Source: Thoreauomyces humboldtii (taxonomy: Eukaryota; Chytridiomycota; Chytridiomycetes; Spizellomycetales; Powellomycetaceae). Taken from it: DNA of 14,130 nucleotides. The translations under genes were made by a program, and so were the position numbers. The first letter of the stretch is position 1, and each line of letters starts with the position of its first letter. The stretch lies in the NCBI GenBank assembly GCA_027596035.1, contig JADGJA010000407.1, positions 1 through 14,130 on the forward strand, given 5' to 3'. This document shows positions 7,803 to 14,130 of the stretch, piece after piece. A model generated the notes under the pieces. It searched no databases, was not told the DNA's origin, and saw only the letters and a program-made list of their open reading frames with translations.

Positions 7803-10211
7803 ATGTCCTTCGCAGCGTCAAGTGCAGGAGATGTGCCGGCCTCAGCTACCGCGCCTTCCGCTGCGATGATGGTCGACGTAGTTCCGACAATTGAGACCGA
7901 GATCCCTGACGGCCGTGACATCTCTTCGAATCATCTCCTCGGCGCGCTGCACTCGGTCCCACTCGGGCGGGTCGGCCTGCTGCCTGACTCGGCAGCTCTG
8001 CTCTCTGCGTCGACGACGACGGGTGAGCAACTGCTTTATGACAGGATCGCCGAGATGCAACTCGATCCCAAGGAGCGCTTGCTGTGCCTGTTCGGATACA
8101 AGTATAATTCCCCCAGGGACAAGGCACCTGCTCCACTCGCCAACCGCCAACCCCTCGCGGCTGATGAGAACTCCGAGCACTACTGCTACGCGCCGGGCGA
8201 GTCCGACGCAGCTCTGTTTTACCAGCACCAGGACTGGACCTCTCCGCCGCTTCTGCTGTGTCTCGAGGTGAAGGACAAGCACGGCAACCCCAACGGTATC
8301 TCGAGTGTGGCACAGGAAGCCGTGATTCAATGCGTGCGCGCGTGCGGCGAGTTTTCGACACGGTGGTTCCGCCACCACGCAGGCAAACCCGCGCCGCTCC
8401 TGCAGTTTGCATGGGGCGTGGTGCTTCCTGTCTCCAACCAGAGGGAACTGCCTCGGCTTCAGTCGGAGGATACGCGCTACACATTGGCCCAACAGCTCGA
8501 GCCGGTGGAGCAGGACCCGGCAGACGCGTACGGCCTCGCCACACCCAAGGCTCTTCTATTGGAACCCGAGGCGAAGCATCTCGGTCCACGGCTTGCGTGC
8601 TGGGAGCAGCAGCTGGAGTCGTCGGACACGTTACTCGCCTGGATTCGCGACCTTGCGACCGGATGGAAGAATGTGTATCAACATTACGCTTCGGCCGGTG
8701 CAAATCCGGGTGATGATCACTGGATGAGGGTGGCCATGCGTACGCGGGCGCTATACTTCAGCGGGCACCCTGTCTACACATTAGCCACCGCAAGCGATGC
8801 AGCCACCTTCTTTCACTCGCTGTGCCCGCTGACCTCCTCCCGCCTCGCGTTCCACCTGGACGAGTCCAGGCAGACGATTGACAGGATAAGCAAAAATGTT
8901 GTGGGTCTGGGAGGCAAGAGACTTGTTGCCACTTCAGAGCAGTACGTCGTGCTCAAGACAAAAATACAAGATCTGCCCCGTCACGTCGTTGACGGGTTTT
9001 CCGGTACAGGCAAGACACTCTGTGCACTCCTCCGCGCAGAATCCCTTGCGAACAATCTCACCAAAGGCGAAGACAAGGTGCTCTTCCTGTGCTCGACGAA
9101 GCCGCTGCTTTCTTTCCTCTCCGCTACCTGGAAGCACGAGGCGATCCTGTACCACAACATTCATCGCTTCCTGGCCGCTCTGCTTAACACTCTTGGAATC
9201 ACGGAGCCGCTCAGCCAGGAAGAAGCGGCCACACTTCTGTTAAAGAATTATGCCTCTCAGTTACCGGCGTGTGTCCGCAAGGCGTTCGGCTGCACGATCG
9301 CTCACCTGGTACTAGACGAGGGCCAGGATTTTGTGCCGCAATCGCTACAGCTACTTGAACTTATCATGCAGCCGCAAGCTGACGGCACGTTTTGGATATT
9401 CCGCGACGTGCTGCAGGCTTATTACTCGGGCACCTACCAGAATCTGAGTAAATGCGACGAAATGCCAAATTTCAAGGATGACGAGCCTAGCACGCTGACT
9501 TACATCCTGCGTCACTCGCGCGAAATCCACGATCGCGTGGCGGATAGTCTCGCTCGGCGTCTCCAAACCCTGGACGAGCTCGGCGTCCGGACTAGTTCCA
9601 TTGCCTCCTGCGTTTTGGCCTTTGACCAGCTGCCAAAAGGTACACCTGTCGCCACTCACTACCTCAACGATTTCCCAGATCAAGCGGCGTTTACATACGT
9701 TCGCAAAGCCTTGGTGAAGCTGCTGGCCGCCTGCGACGTCAGTTCTCGCAAACAGCGCCTGCTCGATCGCAATTACCGTACCGTGCCGCTCGCGATCCTC
9801 ACATCTTACTCCGACAACACGAATACCACCAGGCAATTTGTTAGTGGTTTGCGCAAGGTCGTTGACGAGATCCTAGACCGTCACAAAGCCACACACATCA
9901 CGGTGGTCGACGCTGAGCAGTACTACGTCAACCCGCCAAGCGATACGGTGCTGCTTCCGTCAGGCGGGCAGCCGAAAGTCAGCATCGTGATGGATACGTT
10001 TAAGCGCTTTGCCGGTTTGGAGGCCCTTGCCGTGATAGCCATTGATCCGTTTCCTGCTCCTGCCGCTGACACGCTGAAGCCCCTGTATCTCTATACCGGC
10101 CTCTCGCGAGCCATAGGCCACTTAGAGATGATCCTGCACTCATCATACGAGGGTTACCTAAAGCCGGACGCAAAAAACAAGAAGCAGAAGAAGAAGTCGC
10201 CACTCGCTTAG
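7803..10211 (+). CDS. NERD/PD-(D/E)XK-like nuclease fused to UvrD-like SF1 helicase, 802 aa
   Basis: Intronless. The first ATG is at 7803 in good context (CTCACCATGT); the frame is open 27 nt further upstream but without ATG. Residues about 74-175 look like a nuclease-related (NERD) domain: G74-E75 opening, D135 (ESDAALF), E155-V-K157 (CLEVKDK) and Q172, the D...ExK pattern of PD-(D/E)XK nucleases. The helicase core follows: Walker A GFSGTGKT (398-405), motif II LVLDEGQD (502-509), motif III FWIFRDVLQAYY (530-541), motif IV YILRHSREIH (567-576), motif V-like DTFKRFAGLEALAV (731-744) and motif VI YTGLSRA (764-770, R769 as arginine-finger candidate). The C-terminus is lysine-rich (AKNKKQKKKSPLA), a likely nuclear-localisation or DNA-contact tail. 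It diverges from the SbcCD-like gene across a 361-bp spacer. The helicase call is strong; the nuclease is likely but rests on a short motif. Confidence 0.85.
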   Translation: MSFAASSAGDVPASATAPSAAMMVDVVPTIETEIPDGRDISSNHLLGALHSVPLGRVGLLPDSAALLSASTTTGEQLLYDRIAEMQLDPKERLLCLFGYKYNSPRDKAPAPLANRQPLAADENSEHYCYAPGESDAALFYQHQDWTSPPLLLCLEVKDKHGNPNGISSVAQEAVIQCVRACGEFSTRWFRHHAGKPAPLLQFAWGVVLPVSNQRELPRLQSEDTRYTLAQQLEPVEQDPADAYGLATPKALLLEPEAKHLGPRLACWEQQLESSDTLLAWIRDLATGWKNVYQHYASAGANPGDDHWMRVAMRTRALYFSGHPVYTLATASDAATFFHSLCPLTSSRLAFHLDESRQTIDRISKNVVGLGGKRLVATSEQYVVLKTKIQDLPRHVVDGFSGTGKTLCALLRAESLANNLTKGEDKVLFLCSTKPLLSFLSATWKHEAILYHNIHRFLAALLNTLGITEPLSQEEAATLLLKNYASQLPACVRKAFGCTIAHLVLDEGQDFVPQSLQLLELIMQPQADGTFWIFRDVLQAYYSGTYQNLSKCDEMPNFKDDEPSTLTYILRHSREIHDRVADSLARRLQTLDELGVRTSSIASCVLAFDQLPKGTPVATHYLNDFPDQAAFTYVRKALVKLLAACDVSSRKQRLLDRNYRTVPLAILTSYSDNTNTTRQFVSGLRKVVDEILDRHKATHITVVDAEQYYVNPPSDTVLLPSGGQPKVSIVMDTFKRFAGLEALAVIAIDPFPAPAADTLKPLYLYTGLSRAIGHLEMILHSSYEGYLKPDAKNKKQKKKSPLA

Positions 10212-10481
10212 AATGCCGTCATTCCCAGCGAGGCCAGCACGATTGAACGTGCTGTCAGCCCGATGTGCCCGTTACCTTTGCGAGCTAAGGCACGCTACAT
10301 GATGTTTCCGCGTTACATATACGATACGATGGATTGGGCGATCCATAGCGGTCACATTGCGGTGCTAGCCTGGTGGGAACAAAGCAGTCTCGAGCTCAAA
10401 TACAGCAAGGATGCGCTGGATTGGGCTAGTAAGATAGTTCACATCGCTGCGCTAGACTGGTGGAAACTTCTGGTGGGATAG
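10212..10481 (+). pseudogene. Ankyrin-like repeat remnant, in frame with the helicase gene
   Basis: From ATG 10263 a 72-residue frame contains two copies of an ankyrin-type unit: MDWAIHSGHIAVLAWW and LDWASKIVHIAALDWW. They are separated by SSLELKYSKDA, which resembles the usual linker of this repeat type. At DNA level the two units also align (GGATTGGGC...GCTAG.CTGGTGG). The frame is the same as that of the helicase gene and contains no stop between its TAG (10209-10211) and the TAG at 10479-10481. Such repeats normally occur in long arrays, so two units look like the debris of a larger gene. Alternatives are a genuine small protein or a C-terminal extension of the helicase reached by stop readthrough or lost by a recent nonsense mutation. 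Confidence 0.5.
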
Positions 10482-10509
10482 GACAGCGGTGCGTGAAAAT
10501 GGGGGAAGT

Positions 10510-10546
10510 ATCTGCCCTTGTCCCGACATCTGCCCTTCGTCCCGAC
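10510..10546. repeat. Tandem duplication of an 18/19-bp unit
   Basis: ATCTGCCCTTGTCCCGAC (10510-10527) is followed directly by ATCTGCCCTTCGTCCCGAC (10528-10546), differing by one inserted base. Confidence 0.75.
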
Positions 10547-10564
10547 TTGCAAGCGAGCTTACCC

Positions 10565-10606
10565 AGGAAGTATGGCTCAGGAAGTATGGCCCTGGAAGTA
10601 TCAGAG
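10565..10606. repeat. 14-bp tandem repeat, left array
   Basis: Three consecutive 14-bp units: AGGAAGTATGGCTC, AGGAAGTATGGCCC and the degenerate TGGAAGTATCAGAG. The same unit reappears at 10904-10931. Confidence 0.8.
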
Positions 10607-10903
10607 GTTCGGGGAAATTGCAAGACATACCTTTTTTGACAAATCCAAGGATCCTGTTGCCAGAAGGTTTATCGTTCCAGGTTGACGATACTGTCTCTTG
10701 GGTGCATGGTGCGCCGTTCCGGGCGAGACAAAGTTGCTAGCAGAGCCAACCCGCAATCCGGTGCCCGCCATGATGCCGGTACTGGCATGTTGTGTTTTAC
10801 TGCGGCGCAGTTCAAGCTGTGTCTTGACTAACAACTTGAGAGCATCCATTCGTAAGCCCGCCTCCGAGTTGCATTCCAACTCGGTCCAAGTTGGATTCAA
10901 ACC

Positions 10904-10931
10904 CGGAAGTATGGCCCTGGAAGTATGGCCC
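10904..10931. repeat. 14-bp tandem repeat, right array touching the tRNA gene
   Basis: Two 14-bp units, CGGAAGTATGGCCC and TGGAAGTATGGCCC. The last four bases of the second unit (GCCC, 10928-10931) are also the first four bases of the tRNA acceptor stem. With the left array this brackets a segment of about 300 bp in direct orientation. Confidence 0.8.
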
Positions 10932-11000
10932 TTGTAGCAAAGCGGTCAATGCGTCTCCCTCGTAAGGAGAAGGTCCCAGGTTCAAATCCTGGTGAGGGTA
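10928..11000 (+). tRNA. tRNA-Thr (anticodon CGT)
   Basis: A 73-nt cloverleaf without intron. Acceptor GCCCTTG pairs with TGAGGGT (three wobble pairs), with discriminator A. The D arm closes with GCA/TGC. The anticodon stem TCTCC/GGAGA holds the loop CTCGTAA, so the anticodon is CGT (10961-10963), reading ACG. The T arm is CCAGG-TTCAAAT-CCTGG. The pol III A box (TAGCAAAGCGG) and B box (GGTTCAAATCC) are both present. The weak acceptor pairing and three-pair D stem leave a small chance that it is a decayed copy. Confidence 0.9.
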
Positions 11001-11006
11001 CTCACA

Positions 11007-11011
11007 TTTTT
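11007..11011 (+). terminator. Pol III terminator of the tRNA-Thr gene
   Basis: A run of five T residues seven bases after the tRNA 3' end, as usual for RNA polymerase III genes. Confidence 0.7.
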
Positions 11012-11428
11012 GTCAATCTTTGGTCCAAGGCGGAGGTCTTTTGAAGTGCCTTGGGATCCTACAGCAGTCTCGAGGATAGATTCCATTTACTCACACGCCC
11101 CCCCGCCCTCCGTCCGGTCATTCATCGCCTTCGGTGCATCGTGTTCAGACCAAAGGACGAACGGTAACGACGATTGGGCTGGAGACCGAGTGAGAGCTTT
11201 GGTCAAGTCAAAGGTTCGATGAAAAAAGACGACGACCACGCCGACGGGTGACCGCTGTCACCACGCGACATCTGCTCGAAACAGTCACGGACGTTGGAGA
11301 GGCCATCATTTGTATTTCTATGTAACAGTGGGAGATCCGACAGCAAGGGAGGAAGGGGGGAAAGGGGGTTTTGACTAAGGAATCAAAGGGAGGAATGGTA
11401 TCGTGGTGCTTGAAGTTTTAATTAAGGA
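11012..11428. other. Spacer after the tRNA gene; nothing recognised
   Basis: No convincing coding frame. It contains a C-run near 11096-11105 and a G/A-rich tract at about 11345-11370. It probably includes the 3' untranslated region of the minus-strand cysteine-rich gene. Confidence 0.4.
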
Positions 11429-12169
11429 TCAGGGCTTGATCCACGAGGTAAGGCCGGGGCTGGTATAGAGCGCTAAGCTGGAATTGACGATGACCTGGCA
11501 ATAGCCGCCGCCGAAGATGAAACCGCGACACGTCGTCATAACGGCGCACATGGCTCCACAGGTGTCCGCAGTGATCTCGCAGTTTGCGGCCTCTCCGAAC
11601 TGGCAGAGTTGTTTATAAACCGCGTAGGAGACCTCTTCGTCGCGTCGAAAAGTCGCGTTGAAGGTTGCTGGCCAGGCTGTGTAAACTTTCGAAGGAGGAA
11701 TGAGAAGTAGGTTATTAGGTCCTGAGATCGGGGTCTGCGACAGTGAGGCCGCACTGCCCGCTGTTGTAGTTGCAAGCGATGCAGCCTCGCGTTTGTTGAC
11801 AGGCTGTCACACAGTCTTCAGTTGTCAAATTGGCCCCCGACGTCGGAAACGGATTTGCTGGCGGAAGGTTAGCGTCGGGGAAAGCCAGCCCGACGAGCGA
11901 CAACCATTGAGATGGGAGGAGAACAGGAGCACTCGAAGGAGTTGGAGGCGAAACATGCGAGGTTGGAACGGTTCGCCCCCACCTGCAACGAAACTCTGAG
12001 AACTCGGGAAACATGTCAGTAAGAGGCATAATCTCCTTCACTAAGATTGCAACTTACCCACAACTGCACCCGGGATTTTGCACTTCGGGATTTTGCAACT
12101 TACAGCACAATCCTCCCTGAATTGTTGCTACGCTCGCGGTGACGTAGCCTTCCGGGAACTTGGCGGTTG
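11429..12169 (-). CDS. Cysteine-rich PAN/WSC-like, probably secreted protein; several exons, model uncertain
   Basis: Four coding blocks can be read on the minus strand. Block 12169-12058 gives AKFPEGYVTASVATIQGGLC and ends in GCSCG at a GTAAGT donor. Block 11995-11925 continues in phase with cysteines (NLACFASNSFECS). Block 11857 to about 11720 gives ANLTTEDCVTACQQTRGC and then IACNYNSGQCGL, with the regular Cys spacing and Thr-x-Glu-x-Cys start seen in PAN/Apple or WSC modules. Block 11676-11429 gives LCQFGEAANCEITADTCGAM, CRGFIFGGGYC and the stop codon. The third and fourth blocks lie in different frames. The sequence before 11676 looks like an intron end (CTAAT branch, pyrimidine tract, TTTACACAG), but I could not find a donor with matching phase. 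The first exon and signal peptide were not identified; a short hydrophobic start (MPASTLALAWLP) lies upstream near 12250. It could be an intact gene with an unusual donor or a frameshifted relic. Confidence 0.45.
11996..12057 (-). other. Intron in the cysteine-rich gene (62 nt)
   Basis: Donor GTAAGT, branch-like TTACTGACATG and acceptor TTCTCAG. Its removal joins CSCG to VSLQVGANRSNLACF in frame. The next intron, 11858-11924, has a perfect GCTAAC branch and a CGCCAG acceptor but a weak GTTCTC donor. Confidence 0.6.
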
Positions 12170-13281
12170 CTTAGCAAGCTCTCGTGGTGGTCCCTCGGTC
12201 ATTAGTGATCGAACATGGGTAGCCATGCCAAGGCGAGAGTAGACGCTGGCATGACGGAGGTTTGATAGGCAAGAAGCAGCCGAACTGTAGGTTCGGCTGC
12301 TTCTTGGAAATTCGGGGATCTTCGAGGTGCGAATGGGCTTGTCGGGTTTTTGGACGCGCGGGTTTCTCGAGCACAGGACAGAGGGCAAAGGAGAACTACC
12401 TTTTTGGGTCGACGACAGCGATGCAGCCAACGTGGAGGCGATGGGCCCAAGAAGACGGAAGAAGACGGAGTCGCCTGCCGCTCGACAGGGGGTCTTGGAA
12501 CTGTGCACCCCGGTCCTGGGGAACTCTGGGATTGACGACAAGGAATGAGGGAGGCTGATACTGCTTGTATGACCTAACGAGTGAAGGCGGGAGCTGGTTG
12601 CGATGCGTGGCCCAAGAATACATTCTGCTAGGACACTGGCATAGCCGCCCAGGTCTCCCAGGTAGCTGCCTGACGATACTTTCGACAGAGGTATCGGTGT
12701 GCCTTGTGTAGAGCGAAAGCCCAGCTCCTGTTCAAGACTGCCATCCGGGGACTTGCATCTCATGCAACGGAAATACTGCTTCGGGAGGCACCTTGGGTCC
12801 GGATGAGCACCTGCGTTTCGTTCGGTGTGTTCATAGAAAGTGGAGGGAGGAGAGTCGGGGAGAAGCTCGGGCGACGTAAAGGCAGGGGAGTAGAGGCGTC
12901 GATTCTGGTCGGACGCAGACCGCTCAGACTACCGCACTGCGCATCCCTCTATTCATCGTCAAAGCCAATCTAACCCACCCGCTTCTCTCCCACCTGAAAA
13001 GTGAACGACAAGGTAATGACAGGAAAGGTTTCGTCATTTGCAAAAATGAGTTCAACAACGTGAAGAACAAGAAAAGTGAGGAACGATGGTGTACATCAGA
13101 TACAAGGAGGAAGGGTCCCAAAGAACATGGGTAGGAAAGACCAAACCGTCCCGACGCTATTTACAAACAAAAGGACAGATAAAAAGGACAAATAAAAAGC
13201 AAGAAAAAAAAGATACACGGACGAACAGCGACGAGCATGAGCACGACCAATCACCCGTGGTCACCTCACTCCCTTCGTCAC
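12170..13281. other. Long region without a supported gene
   Basis: Open frames of up to about 210 codons occur on both strands but overlap each other, start at arbitrary places and show no domain, so I do not call them. The interval holds a perfect hairpin at 12270-12306. From about 12985 to 13260 there is an A-rich stretch that would be the 3' flank of the minus-strand gene to its right. The unseen first exon of the cysteine-rich gene may start near 12250. Confidence 0.45.
12270..12306. repeat. Perfect 16-bp inverted repeat with a 5-nt loop
   Basis: CAAGAAGCAGCCGAAC, loop TGTAG, then GTTCGGCTGCTTCTTG: sixteen uninterrupted pairs. Pairing stops directly outside. It lies in otherwise non-coding sequence, or in an intron or 5' leader of the cysteine-rich gene. 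Confidence 0.9.
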
Positions 13282-14130
13282 TCAAAACTGAGGCAGGTCG
13301 AACGACAGGACGGGTGTCTTCGGACAGAACACGGACACGGCGGGAGTCGACAGATGCAGGTCGGAGGTCGTGTCCGCGAACTCTGGCCACGCCATCGTGA
13401 ACGAGAAGCTCGTGGACTGGTTCGCCAGGAGCGGGGTGTTGAAGAGAGCTTGAGGAGGCGTGAACAGGTAATGGGGGTTGGCGGCGAACTGGTAGCTTCC
13501 GCCCGCGATGTGGGCGCCTCGGTATCGGTTGACGTACTGCTGGTCGTTGCAGGTGTTGACGAGGGCAAAGTAGCCGAACTCGACGGGTCCGTCCGCGTCG
13601 GCGGTGATGGTCACCGTGTAGGTGCATCCGTCCGCGTTCTGGTTCTGCAGAGGGAACGAGCAGGCGCCTCGCGCGATCGTGAAGCTGCATTGCGTCCGGT
13701 TGGCGGGGATGAGCGGTGGGTCGGATACCTCGCAGTCGGCCCGACCTGGAGGTCGACCGCCGCTGGCGTTGGGTGGGCCGGGGATCGTGGCCGTGACTGT
13801 GGCAGTGGCGCTTCCCGTTGTGGCGGTAGGCGTGCCGGTGATGCTGACGGAGCCTGTGGAGATGATGGTCGTGGAAACGACAACGGGGCTCGTAGTGGGA
13901 CCTGCGGTTCCCGTGGCCGTGCCCGTTGCACTGCGAGTAGGGAGACTTCCGACGTTGATCGGCACGCTGCTGATCGAAGCCGAGGTGGTGCCGACGCTTG
14001 TGGTTCCTGTCGATGTAGCCACGGCGGAGGTGGTACCGCTGGGAGTGAGCGTGACGGTGACGACAGATACGCTGACGGAGACGGGCGTGGTGGAGACAGA
14101 TGCCGTCGCGACGGTAGTGGAACCACCAGC
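13282..14130 (-). CDS. Ser/Thr-rich secreted-type protein with a C-terminal cysteine domain, 5' end outside window
   Basis: The frame is open from the right edge (first codon at 14130) to TGA at 13284-13282, giving 282 visible residues without an intron. There is no ATG at the upstream end, so the start lies beyond the window. About the first 120 residues are almost only Ser, Thr, Val, Ala, Gly and Pro (for example TSVGTTSASISSVP), the low-complexity type that becomes O-mannosylated in fungal wall or secreted proteins. The last 160 residues form a globular, beta-rich domain with six cysteines (motifs NRTQCSFTIARGACSF, DGCTYTVTITADADGPVEFG, LVNTCND and VSVFCPK) and N-glycosylation sequons NRT and NQS. 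The C-terminus (SFDLPQF) is not hydrophobic, so there is no sign of a GPI anchor. I do not recognise the domain; secretion is inferred from composition. Confidence 0.75.
   Translation of the reverse strand, partial: AGGSTTVATASVSTTPVSVSVSVVTVTLTPSGTTSAVATSTGTTSVGTTSASISSVPINVGSLPTRSATGTATGTAGPTTSPVVVSTTIISTGSVSITGTPTATTGSATATVTATIPGPPNASGGRPPGRADCEVSDPPLIPANRTQCSFTIARGACSFPLQNQNADGCTYTVTITADADGPVEFGYFALVNTCNDQQYVNRYRGAHIAGGSYQFAANPHYLFTPPQALFNTPLLANQSTSFSFTMAWPEFADTTSDLHLSTPAVSVFCPKTPVLSFDLPQF

Noticed and set aside
10870..10905. A T-arm-like stretch (GGATTCAAACCC) as a second tRNA
   Set aside because: No acceptor, D or anticodon arm fits around it; at most it is a decayed fragment.
3432..10927. 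Terminal inverted repeats or target-site duplications around the two-gene module
   Set aside because: Comparing both flanks by eye gave no convincing matching pair, so element borders cannot be claimed.
1087..11000. Threonine synthase, Gcn4-type sites and tRNA-Thr as one functional theme
   Set aside because: The bZIP sites are more than 4 kb from threonine synthase with other genes between, and a nearby tRNA-Thr is most simply coincidence.
12066..12103. Short direct repeat CGGGATTTTGCA as a regulatory repeat
   Set aside because: It lies in the exon block of the cysteine-rich gene, where it encodes the duplicated residues LQNPEVQNP.
12128..12763. A 211-codon minus-strand open frame
   Set aside because: No domain or exon logic, it crosses the perfect hairpin, and the end of the interval is better explained by another frame carrying the first block of the cysteine-rich gene.

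Overview
The window looks like GC-rich nuclear DNA of a fungus, most likely a basidiomycete. Several genes have short GT-AG introns with CTAAC/CTGAC-like branch sites. There is a fungal-type threonine synthase, a eukaryotic tRNA-Thr with internal A and B boxes and a T-run terminator, and a Ser/Thr-rich secreted-type protein. The GC-hairpin minisatellite in the threonine synthase intron recalls Pucciniomycotina (Microbotryomycetes-type) genomes, but that placement is an inference.

Layout from left to right. Positions 2-946 (+): the 3' end of an unrecognised two-exon gene. Positions 1087-3215 (-): threonine synthase, two exons around a 434-nt intron filled with a roughly 100-bp palindromic tandem repeat. 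Positions 3216-4021: promoter and spacer. Positions 4022-7441 (-) and 7803-10211 (+): two large intronless genes diverging from a 361-bp shared promoter. Positions 10212-10481: an ankyrin-like remnant in the same frame as the right-hand gene. Positions 10510-10931: short tandem repeats running up to and into the 5' end of a tRNA-Thr(CGT) at 10928-11000. Positions 11429-12169 (-): a cysteine-rich multi-exon gene with an unresolved frame change. Positions 12170-13281: mostly empty apart from a perfect 16-bp hairpin. Positions 13282-14130 (-): the 3' end of a Ser/Thr-rich secreted-type protein gene.

The centre of interest is the divergent pair. The left protein (1139 aa) fuses an SbcD/Mre11-like phosphoesterase fold to an SbcC/Rad50-like ATPase. 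The ATPase keeps every motif I looked for: Walker A, Q-loop, CxxC zinc hook, signature, Walker B and H-loop. The Mre11-like half can be followed motif by motif, but every metal-binding or catalytic position is substituted, so it is predicted to be nuclease-dead. The right protein (802 aa) joins an N-terminal NERD/PD-(D/E)XK-like nuclease candidate (G74-E75, D135, E155-x-K157) to a UvrD-like SF1 helicase core. The pair therefore resembles a rewired Mre11-Rad50 machine in which nuclease activity may have moved to the helicase partner. Its lack of introns, shared promoter and repeat-rich right flank suggest an acquired cassette. A DNA-end-processing, genome-defence or mobile-element role is inference; the domain assignments are read from the sequence.
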